64,000 bases of DNA from Epiperipatus broadwayi (Eukaryota; Onychophora; Udeonychophora; Euonychophora; Peripatidae): positions 3,011,001 to 3,075,000 of the forward strand of contig JAQFVV010012498.1 of the NCBI GenBank assembly GCA_028023455.1, read 5' to 3'. The notes under the pieces were generated by a model. The model ran no database searches, had not been told where the DNA came from, and saw only the letters and a list, made by a program, of their open reading frames with translations. Shown piece after piece: positions 49,714 through 64,000 of this stretch (positions are counted from its first letter, which is position 1; each line of letters opens with the position of its first letter). Made by a program: the position numbers and the translations under genes.

Positions 49714-50760
49714 AGCATTACAAACAAGTTTTTGGTACTCCTATTGACTCACCTATCTCAGGAGTAATAGCTGATTTATTTATGGAAACTATAGAAACTC
49801 ATGCTTTAGAATTATCATCTTTACAACCTCTCATTTGGCTCAGACACATCAATAGCCCTTTTGTGATATGGCAACATAGAAAAAATAAATTAGAAGATTT
49901 TTTTTTTACATTTAAATAATATGTATCCTTATATTAAATTTACAATAGAGTCAGAGTCTGATGGAAATCTCACTTTTCTTGATGTTCTAATCATCATAAC
50001 ACCAAATAGTTTATCTTTTTCGATATAAATAAAGAATACACACACACAGACAGATATTTACATTTTCATTCTCATCATCACCCAACTCAGTAGTTTCTGT
50101 AGCCAAAAAAAAAAAAAAACTCTTTTAAAGAGAGCAATTAACCTTTCAGATAAATCTTATCTGAAAGAAGAAATAAATCATACTAATAGTGTTTTGTTAG
50201 CAAATAGTTATAATTATATATTTAATAAAAAGTATTATTTCACACCCAAAATGGACAAAATAGGAAACAAAAAGATGATAAATCAGCTATTAGGATTTGT
50301 GTTCCATATGTAAAAGGAACTACAGACAGTATTGGATGTATATTAAAATGCTATAATATAGATACAGCATTTTTGACTCATCATAAGATCAGCAATATAA
50401 TAGCCAAATCTAAAGATTCAATCGCTCTTAAAACTCATGGTGTTTATCAAACCTCATGTGAAAATTGTAAAGCTTTTTACATAGGTATGAGCAATCATCA
50501 CATCAGTGTTAAGAGTGATGAGCATGCTAATGCAGTTAAAGAACACTCATCATCAGCACTCTCACTCCATACTATTTATTCAGGTCATAAAATTGATTTT
50601 TCTTGTACCAGTATCATATACAGATGTGATATATCTCTACTAATGCAAAATTAGAGAAGCCATTGAGATACTTAAAAGGCCAGATTGTATCAGTAAATGA
50701 GATGATACATGCAAACTTCCTCCTATTTGGATATTTTTTTTTAAAAAAAAAAACATTCTT
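49714..50760 (+). pseudogene. Inverted partner: PLE family A from the GTP motif to GIY-YIG
   Basis: Begins QHYKQVFGTPIDSPIS, then ADLFMETIETHALELSSLQP and LIWLRHINSPFVIWQHRK, where the catalytic YIDD is eroded to HINS. After breaks come RYLHFHSHHHPTQ and a 93-codon frame (50373-50654) with GVYQTSCENCKAFYIGMSNH, a well-kept GIY-YIG core. It ends at 'REAIEILKRPDCISK' in another frame. Dead copy. Confidence 0.85.
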
Positions 50761-50969
50761 AATTCAACATTTTTGCTATTGGTGGAAATTTAATGTTTTT
50801 TTTTCCAAATCAGTGATTGTAATGCCTCTACAACTGTCTTTCTACCCTTTATCATCCAATGGATGACTTAGGTGATCAAGTTGAAACATCGGTATCTCAA
50901 TATTTAAAATTTTTAACATGGATGAACCTCCAAAATATGTCGTATATATATATATATATATATTGAAAG

Positions 50970-52905
50970 TAACCAGATTGGTGTAGGTCACAATATTTAA
51001 AACAAATAAAGAGATTTGTTGGTCTTGTTTAATTTTTATTTCACATGATCTATGGATAATGGAGGTGTTGAAATATTAATTGTAAGCAGGTAACTATGGC
51101 AACTATGGTATTCAAATAACATTCCTATTTATTATTAACATTTAGCATCAATTTATAAATCTGTTGTAATCAATCTCAGAAAAAAAACTGAATATGTGAA
51201 TGAATAGATTGTGGAAATATTTAAGTGAATCATAAAAGCTTACTTGAAGAGAATCATTATTATTATTATTAAGTATTACACATTTCAATTTCTGTTATTA
51301 CATTCACCATAACAACACCTATTATAAAATTAAATGTTTTATGTTTTATATATAAAGTTCATAAATTAGTTATATAAAACAAATTATTAAAAACATATGT
51401 TAACATATTTACATCCATTAAAATGTCTTAGAATTATAATAGGAATTCTTTATTTTGGTTTAAAATGGAAAAATAATATTGAACTTAAAAGACAGGATTT
51501 TATTTTCATTGTATACAATTTTTTTCAATCTTCATTTAACTTACTAATTGAAGGCAAAATTTTTTTGAACAAATTTCTCATCATCGAGTTCAATTTGAGC
51601 AATATTCCACTGTTATTGTAACAACAATAATGTTACAGAGATTATCTTATAAATAGAAGAGACATTATAATTCAAGATTTTGTAATTTTATCATTGCCAA
51701 AACAGACATGTTTTAGATCTGTCTTTAAAAATTTATTAAATTTATTGCTTAAGGGATTAATCTATAAAACTATGGAAGAAAAAGATTTTAACTATTTTCT
51801 CATTTAATGGGGCAGATTGCTGATGAAATTTCCAGGAAAATGGAAATAATGTAAAAAAAAGAAAAACCCATCAAAATGCACTGTATTACAGGACAGCTAT
51901 ATAAAAATTTTCTGTCATTAAAAAAAGCCACAATTGCATTTATTTATTTGTGATAGATATAAACCCCATTATATATCTATGGGTGTTATATTTCTGATCA
52001 AGGAATTTTACAAGATTGATTAACTCAACTTATGTGTGACATTAGGCGATTTAAATTTCACTTTCTTAATCTGGAAAGGAAAAGTTAGCATTTATTATTT
52101 TTTACTAGATTATAACTGGATTGTGTCATTAAAGGGATTCTTTTTGTATATTATTGTCAATGAAAAAGGAAAATTATACCCAGTGATGTATAATTTTGTA
52201 TCAGATAAGTACCTATCATTTTAAATGTTTGGACACATTTATATGTTTAAAAGAAAACATCTGAATTTAAATGCAAAAATAATTGGATTCATATCCATGT
52301 TAGTTACTACTCAAGTTTATCTTCTCTACTTAAAGGATCAGAAAAAATGAAACAGAAGTTATGATGGATCCATGGATAGTAAGTGAAATGGAGTATTTAC
52401 ATTTTATATTTAAAAACATAGGTAAAAAATACATATGAATATGATAGAATTCACGCAGTGAAAAGGTCAGAGAGATTCATGTTAGTCTTATTATTTAAAC
52501 TCTTATCTGATGATGTAACTTAATATGACCTGATGTTTTCAAATATTTAATTTTTATTTGTATGTTCAAGATTTAACTTGAAGATTCAGATAGAAAAGTG
52601 TTTGAATATAGCAGTTGTTCTTTTTTTATGTTTGTTTAATTATCCAGAAATTATTACATTATTGAATAAATAGAGATTAATTTTTATTTGATCACATTTT
52701 TCCATATTATTGTGCATTGTATTTAAAATCTTAGGAAGTTATTTAAAATTTTTCCTTTCATTTCATATAATATTATTGTGATGATACATATTTTTGGAGT
52801 TCCATACATATAGATTTTATTGTTATTTTTATTGAATTCAGTCTAGTGCAAACCTTGATCGTTTGTTCTGTTATATTTTTATTATTATTGTTATAAATTA
52901 TTATT
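50970..52905. other. AT-rich non-coding DNA
   Basis: No gene supported. Frames at 51397-51621 and 52036-52224 have background composition and no motifs. Confidence 0.45.
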
Positions 52906-53914
52906 ACAAACTAATAAATTTAGATGTATTTTTGTGTGTTGAATGTCTTTAGAAAAGTTTAATTTTATTTAACTATTCCAAATATATTCAACTGTTGGTA
53001 ATATCACAGCAAACAGGTTAGTATTGTACCGGTCGAAAGCCACCACCACCGCAAGTCAAATCGGATTCAAACTCAGCTGAACCAAAACTGAATTCAAACC
53101 CAACTTAACAGCTCAGATAGCAGAAATCGACGGCACAGTGCTATGCGCCAAGAAACTAGTTCAACGGTTGGTGAGGACTAGAGACCCTTGCACTGACACG
53201 AATATCTAATAATTAATTACTTTGAATACTTTTTAAATCAAATCATATGTATGTTCGGGTTGCCAACACAGATAGCGGGTATGAACATTTAAATAATTAT
53301 AAAAAGAATGATGAACTAAGAAACCAAGTATGTTAGAAATATTTAATAATAATAATAATTTGTTTTGTTCAATAAAATATAGATTGCATTAGTTACCTCT
53401 AGTCTTTAAATAATTTATAAATATAATAAGAGTGGCGGTCCTTATCATATGCCAACAAGTATTACACAACATGGGATTCTATGTCTATGCCCCCAACGAG
53501 AAATATAAAGGCAGATAAAGGTATTCATAAAGAACGGAAATGATTGTTCTAATTTTATTACGGTGGAATGTGAGATTTATTTTCACATTCGGAAATCTAT
53601 TCATGAAGAGCAAAACGTATTTCAAGGCATAACTTTAATCTTGATTTGAAAACTGATTTAAACTAAATATATTTGAGAATTGGTTCGACTTTAATTTAAA
53701 TCACTTCACAATGAATTACGAGCATGGAGCGGGTTTTACCGGAACAAAAATGCAACGGTACTGGCGGCTTACGAGGCAGAGAGTAAAATTGAAATACGAT
53801 CGCTAGTCGATGATCGAAGTCCTATGGCGGCTTGCATCTAACAAGTCTTACGCCCTTTGACTAATGAATAGGAAAGGAAGTACTTTCTTCCTTGAGAAAT
53901 TTAAATAAGAGAAT

Positions 53915-54004
53915 ATGATCACCGACCAGCCTAACGGAGCGGAAGATTGCCCTGCATCAGCAACGTTTGATGATGATGACTTGATAGTCATCGTTGAAAA
54001 ATAA
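53915..54004 (+). CDS. Small acidic ORF, 29 codons, unrecognised
   Basis: MITDQPNGAEDCPASATFDD, then DDLIVIVEK and a stop that overlaps an AATAAA word. DDDDLIVIVE resembles a SUMO-interacting motif (hydrophobic run beside acidic residues). It could be a short exon or chance; its start (MI-D--NGA) resembles that of the ORF at 54852. Confidence 0.2.
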   Translation: MITDQPNGAEDCPASATFDDDDLIVIVEK

Positions 54005-54851
54005 AACCCATGTAGAATGCTCTACGTGATGACTTGACCAATTAATTAAAGTCAAACGAGCTTTTATCGAACTATTTTAAAACATTTATAAACTATATTA
54101 ATTATGCCCTAATATCGTGCCCTTCCTGAATATTAATATAAAATAACAAAAGTTGAATTGACATATATTTAACCCTTTATCGACCCTTTTGCAAAAACAT
54201 TTTAAATATATATATAGATAAATAAATCAACATTAGTGAAGCAAGAAAATACCATTTTAACATTATACGAATATATATAAATACTTGTAACTTAGGAGCT
54301 GGGGACATAGGTGAAAAACGGAGCTAATAGTTTATTATTAGCCAATTATAAAAATAATAAACATGTAATATTTTCTTTCGACTCGATGATTAATAGAACT
54401 TTCAAATTTAGTTCTAATGGGCGAGAATTACTATTTGAAATTAATATTATAATATTTGCATAAGGCAAATAGAACAGAGGAGCTCATCGAGTTGAAAGAT
54501 TATTGGCATATAATTTTTAAATAGCATTAATAAATCACACGATAAATACATATATATATATATAATATGTTAAACGAACCGCCAGGTAAGAAAAGAAAAG
54601 GTTTAAAGACTAGAGATTGAAAGAATTACAATATAAATTTATAGTAGCATTTTATAAAGATTTTTACATTAAATAATAAAGAGCTCTTAAATAGGAGGAG
54701 TATAAAATAAAGTTCGAACTGGCCAGAAAGTTGAACGTTCATATTACCATTCCGTGCTTGTCCTTAAGTTACTCCTCCAAGTTGTTGAAACGTAGGCATC
54801 CTTGGTTAACTACTGGAGTAGTATTTTAGTAGCTTTCATTATTTTAGCAGA

Positions 54852-55010
54852 ATGATCGATCCGGAAAACGGTTCAGCAGCTCCAGTGAAGATTCCTCGGG
54901 ACTTTAGGAACCGTAGCCAGATCCCTGATGTTCTAGCCCTCTATCATGATGAAATACAATTTTTATATGCACAGTGTTCACTGCACTACTCTACAACCAA
55001 AACTAACTAG
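54852..55010 (+). CDS. Small ORF, 52 codons, unrecognised, possible exon
   Basis: MIDPENGSAAPVKIPRDFRN leads into RSQIPDVLALYHDEIQFLYA and stops at TAG 55008-55010. Base composition is balanced and CpG-containing, unlike the surroundings. A pyrimidine tract with AG (ttttctctttctttttcag, ending 55029) follows directly, typical of a 3' splice site. No domain recognised. Confidence 0.25.
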   Translation: MIDPENGSAAPVKIPRDFRNRSQIPDVLALYHDEIQFLYAQCSLHYSTTKTN

Positions 55011-55914
55011 TTTTCTCTTTCTTTTTCAGGGCTATATATCTACTGTTCACTGATGCCTCCGGCTAGCGCTCATTTTATTATCAATCTCTTTTTTTTTTTT
55101 ATAATTAGTTGTTTTCAGAAACATTCCTTCGATAAGGCTTTCAAACTAATTTTTGAATTCCTTTCCTAATTAGAAAATGAATTCTTAAAGTCTGAAATGA
55201 TTCTAATTAAAAATTGAATTCTTATCTTTTTTCTATTAATAAAACTTTACTGTTGTTTTTGAGAATTTGAAAGCCTTTGGAAGGAATGTAGCTTTTAATC
55301 GCAAAACTTTACAAATTATTTAAAAGTAAAAAAAAAACAAGTATTCCCGACGCAATGAAACTTTCGAACAATTATATATATTTAATATTTACAAACATAT
55401 ATACGCGCAATCCAGGCAATTTAATATATGTAAATTCATGAACATTTTATCATGAATTTATTTAGAGAATTGATCCAATTTAAACTAAACTAATTAATTT
55501 TACTACGTATTTGAAACAAGTTATTCATTATGGAAATTAGCGTGGATTGAACGTATAAAGCCCCATTGCATCGGAAATTTAAAGTTAGTATTAGGGTAAA
55601 TAACATGAAGCTAGGATCGAACTCAGATCCGACTGCTTCATTTCTTTCCACTTCAAAAAAAAACAATGAAAAAAAAAGACTTTACTTATGCAGGATATAG
55701 TTGCATAAGTGTATAGACTCTGGGAGAACAGCATGAGCATGAATAATATAACCTGCCCAAGCTACAAATTATACATGTCTCACTGCGATCCATTTTTTTG
55801 AATATTCAACTTATAAATGGGTTTATAATAAATCGGTCCGATAATCAAGTCTCATTTCCCTATGGTTGTGTCAGTCGGTCATCTGTATATATATATCTGT
55901 CTCTACAGTTTATC

Positions 55915-56544
55915 TTACTGTTTCCCTGGATCAGGTGGTTCATATTGTTTTAACTGTCCGGCATTGTAATGGTCATAGTTCTGGTCTTCCCTGGTTGTCG
56001 TCAAGTTCCCATAGTCTATTGCTGTCATTTGTTCTATGGCCTTTTCTGCGACCGAATGCACAAAAAACAATTCTTTAACATTATCTCTATGAACGATGGG
56101 GTTCTCTCCTGGGTCATCTTTGAAAATTTGAATCTGTATCAAGGATCCAGGCATTGGTGTCTGTAACTTCTTCATACTAAGTTGAGGACTCATCATCTGC
56201 CCCATTTCCACTTTTAGTTTCATTTGACCAGTGGTCTGAACATCTTTTTCTTTTCCTGTATCTATATCCGCTTCTTCCACTGTTTCGTAACTGGACTCAT
56301 CCTCACCACTATTATTTTCCTTGCTGTCCACAACTTCTTTTGGTGTGGCCTGATCATCTTCATTTTCTATTTTTGGGTCTTCAGAGGGATTAATTTCTTG
56401 CTGAAGCTTTACATTTTCTAGATTTGAGTTGGCTTGGATGCCATATGCTTCCTCGATCCTTACCAGCCTTTCCATCATCATCATCAGTACCTTTCGATCT
56501 TCTCTCATTTCTCTGAGGATCGTTTGTAAAGTGTCTTTTCCCAT
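55915..56544 (-). CDS. Unrecognised 209-residue acidic protein ORF
   Basis: The longest intact frame in the window after the broken LINE. The first ATG (56544) lies in good context (aaaATGG); the frame is open upstream to a GTG at 56592, just after a stop. The N-terminus MGKDTLQTILREMREDRKVL and MMMMERLVRIEEAYG suggests a short amphipathic helix or coiled coil. Residues about 45-105 are Glu/Asp-rich and probably disordered (ENEDDQATPKEVVDSKENNS). The rest is polar and ends QLKQYEPPDPGKQ. No zinc knuckle, protease or polymerase motif is seen. It could be a gag-like or accessory protein of the mobile element around it, or a lineage-specific protein. Confidence 0.45.
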   Translation of the reverse strand: MGKDTLQTILREMREDRKVLMMMMERLVRIEEAYGIQANSNLENVKLQQEINPSEDPKIENEDDQATPKEVVDSKENNSGEDESSYETVEEADIDTGKEKDVQTTGQMKLKVEMGQMMSPQLSMKKLQTPMPGSLIQIQIFKDDPGENPIVHRDNVKELFFVHSVAEKAIEQMTAIDYGNLTTTREDQNYDHYNAGQLKQYEPPDPGKQ

Positions 56545-57959
56545 TTTTGAAAATACGAAAATAATGTAATAAACAATCAATATAATGAACACTGCAGATC
56601 AACTTATAGTACTCTCTGTATGCTTAAAAATATTTTTTTTTCTTCAGTAATTTTAACTAGGTCTCTGACTACAGGTCCATTGTCCTAATCTTCACCAGCT
56701 GCTTCATATTCTTTCCCCAATCTATGTAATCTGCCTTTTTTTTAGTTTACCTACGTTTTCTTGGTTAGCTCTTTATTTTACCTGTTTGAGTGAGACATGT
56801 ATTCAAAAATATATAAAAAAAACATTATTCACTTTCCCTTTGTTCAACTGTTCTGTTCTTCCATGTCTGAAAAAAAAACTATACAGTGATATACAAATAT
56901 TATGTATTAGCAGATACAACAAATCATTCTGTATTGAACACACTTGGTTTTTTATTATGGCGATTGACCCACTACTGTGCTGACAATCAAATTTGCTGAC
57001 AAATTTATTTATATGGGCGCCAGTGAGCAAAATGAGATCAATAGGGCATGTGATATAACCTATTGACCCCCAAACCACATATGATAGACTTAACCTTTAA
57101 TAAAACAATTGAATTGATGATGAGTAATATTATTTAATAACAGCTAACATGTTCATGACCTGAGTTTAAATATAGGAGTTCACTACTTCATTTTTACTAA
57201 GCATGAGGCTTTAACACCAAAAAAAAATGTCAAAATTAATATTACAAGAACTTTTATTGGAGATATTATTCTAAATCTTGCTAGCATGAAAGCGTGCAAA
57301 CCATTTAAGCATTTTGCCAACTGCATCTGGCTGCTTGGTGTACACAAAGGGTCTTCACCTGCTTTGAGGTTACTCTAGAAATACGGAGCGAACATTTAAT
57401 ATATATGCTAGCAAGCAATACTTTGAAATTAAGACTTTTATGATATCATATTGGATATTTTTAATTATAACAACTGAGATAAACATAATTAATTTTGACA
57501 CAGAAAACATTTCATTTATTTTTACCCCAATGCTTTGATCTATGGACTCTTACAACTTTGCTAACGATATTTTTCCTATTGTCACGAACGCGTATAACAC
57601 AAACGTATAATATATATACTGATATAGTACACGTATAATTAATATATATCCATATGAATAATTATTTTAACTAACGAATCTTTTACTGAACGAACATTTA
57701 AAAATAATCTTGAAAACATTTTTATAAGAAAGAATTAGAAAATGATATTTTAATTTATTAAATCATTTCAGTATATATATAACACTTCTTTTTTTTTTTT
57801 TTAAAAAAATATCACTCTACAGAAACATTTACTTTATTGGGATTTCAATTAACTGAGTAACTAAAATCACAATTCTAATATCCAGGGCATGTGTGGGGTT
57901 TATTAAGTCGAGCCACAATGATTGGGCAGCCAAAAACATAACCATGTACCGGTCGAAAT

Positions 57960-58440
57960 CCACCACCAACAAGTTAGTATACGCACCAACTGTTAGTAAT
58001 ATTGCAGCAATCAGGTTAGTCTATGCACCAACTGTTAGAAATATCACAGTAAACAGGTTAGTATATGCACAACATTTCGAGAGGTATTACTCTCCCCTCT
58101 TCTTCAGGTGTTTCTGGCTTGACCAGTGATAGTACTAGCATGGGATTTGAACCTGGTCCTTAGATTCTTGATTATTGAATTTGAAGATAACACTAACCAG
58201 CTGAGCTATCCTGCCATGCTAGTACTGTCACTGATCAGGCAAGCAACACCTGAAGAAGAGGGGAGAATAATACCTCTCAAAACATTATGCACATACTAAC
58301 CTGTTTGCTGTGATATTACTAACAGTTGGTGCATATACTAACTTGTTGTTGTGATATTACTAACAGTTGGTGCATATACTAACCTGTTTACTGTGATATT
58401 ACTAACAGTTGAATGTATTTGGAATATTCAAATAAAATTA
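57960..58440. repeat. Imperfect palindrome with 42 bp minisatellite units
   Basis: 57960-58143 pairs with 58214-58415. Both arms hold units of about 42 bp (catatactaacctgtttgc... then gtgatattactaacagttgg), three on each side, and a block 'ctcccctcttcttcaggtg'. The loop of about 70 bp is the tRNA-like module. Confidence 0.85.
58136..58216 (-). other. tRNA-like module (polymerase III A- and B-box), SINE head
   Basis: On the minus strand: A-box TAGCTCAGCTGGTTAG (58208-58193) and B-box GGTTCAAATCC (58153-58143), about 40 bp apart as in a tRNA. The T-arm pairs poorly and no clear anticodon arm forms, so it is not a working tRNA gene. Its ends lie in a 13 bp perfect inverted repeat (agtactagcatgg and complement). 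Confidence 0.6.
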
Positions 58441-58559
58441 AACTTTTCTAAAAACATTCAATACACAGATGAGATTATGGAAATAGTCCAATAAAAAAAT
58501 ACCACTAGAACTTCATCATCCCAAATCTTCAGGAAAACACTAATAAATTTAGAGTTCAT

Positions 58560-64000
<5,441 letters not shown>

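Larger units (their letters stand above)
48598..50965. mobile_element. Penelope-like element, family A, head-to-head inverted
   Basis: Minus orientation 49705-48598 and plus orientation 49714-50965 of one PLE 3' region, joined near 49710. The minus side has the full end (tatcaac, 48598-48603). The plus side stops at 'atatgtcg' beside (TA)n (50943-50963), losing the last 40 bp or so. It is more similar to 6095-9592 than to the other PLEs. Confidence 0.88.
53049..57944. other. 4.9 kb CpG-rich interior between 24 bp direct repeats
   Basis: Two same-orientation 24 bp repeats with one mismatch (53025-53048 and 57945-57968; core ACCGGTCGAAA then CCACCACCA) bound this region. Removing it would rejoin the flanking repeat element seamlessly (...ccaccacca|acaagttag). 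The interior, above all 53030-55000, is much richer in CpG than the rest of the window. No LTR pair, poly-A or reverse transcriptase was seen. It may be a young insertion, a captured host segment, or an unmethylated regulatory region. Confidence 0.4.
52925..58538. mobile_element. Complex inverted-repeat element with tRNA-like module and 15 bp target duplication
   Basis: Direct repeats ACTAATAAATTTAGA (52910-52924 and 58539-58553) flank the whole. The first 110 bp (about 52930-53024) are the reverse complement of 58370-58468, including 'tagaaaagtttaatttta' and 'atatcacagcaaacaggttag'. The right side holds a long palindrome and a 42 bp minisatellite (57945-58440). The right outer end has 70 bp that the left lacks, so the left end looks truncated. 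A 15 bp duplication suits target-primed insertion. Inference: one element opened by a later 4.9 kb insertion (see 53049-57944). Confidence 0.6.

Noticed and set aside
57015-57022. TGGCGCCC on the minus strand, like a tRNA-Lys primer binding site of an LTR element upstream of the 209-codon ORF
   Set aside because: Only eight bases match, and no pair of LTRs or polymerase motifs was found.
58136-58216. Possible functional tRNA gene
   Set aside because: A- and B-boxes are good but the T-stem has only two pairs and no proper anticodon arm forms.

Overview
This window is AT-rich animal nuclear DNA, roughly three quarters A+T by eye, with many long (TA)n tracts. The one clear host coding sequence is a 217 bp exon of a metabotropic glutamate receptor on the minus strand (35686-35902), isolated in non-coding DNA as expected for very long introns. 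Four families of Penelope-like elements (PLEs), an RTE-type LINE of the kind often annotated 'craniofacial development protein 2-like', and tRNA-derived modules fit an invertebrate, possibly a mollusc such as a cephalopod. I cannot name the species.

Layout. Positions 1-6090 (copy A) and about 12140-17050 (copy B) are two old, diverged direct copies of one block. Both keep a CCAAT box and TATAAATA at the start and AATAAA plus a GT-rich stretch near the end, but no shared reading frame. Copy A alone carries a 1.2 kb insertion (3253-4443) bounded by a 12 bp duplication and holding three hammerhead-ribozyme motifs. Copy B alone carries a LINE 3' end (15047-15853) bounded by a 16 bp duplication. 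Each copy supplies the empty site for the other's insertion. Between the copies lie two PLE insertions (6095-9592, 9605-11690). About 17-31 kb and 36.5-40.4 kb are intron-like DNA with a few small repeats. Further PLE remnants lie at 31.4-32.6, 33.0-34.6, 44.2-45.7 and 48.6-50.97 kb, and an inverted LINE at 45.7-47.6 kb. A complex element at 52.9-58.5 kb has a palindrome, a tRNA-like module, a 42 bp minisatellite, a 15 bp target duplication and a 4.9 kb CpG-rich interior with an unrecognised 209-residue ORF. From 58.56 kb on I see only AT-rich DNA and a (TA)60 tract.

Main result. Hammerhead-type self-cleaving RNA motifs recur at element ends. The insertion at 3253-4443 looks like a retrozyme: two same-sense ribozymes 456 nt apart, plus a third in an inverted half. 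Hammerhead-like folds also sit at the ends of PLE families B and D, where core positions 3 and 8 have changed together from C-G to U-A, and in family C. Nearly every PLE, LINE and ribozyme insertion has the same head-to-head form (5' segment inverted), as expected from target-primed reverse transcription with a second internal priming event. No mobile element here looks intact; all PLE and LINE reading frames are broken.
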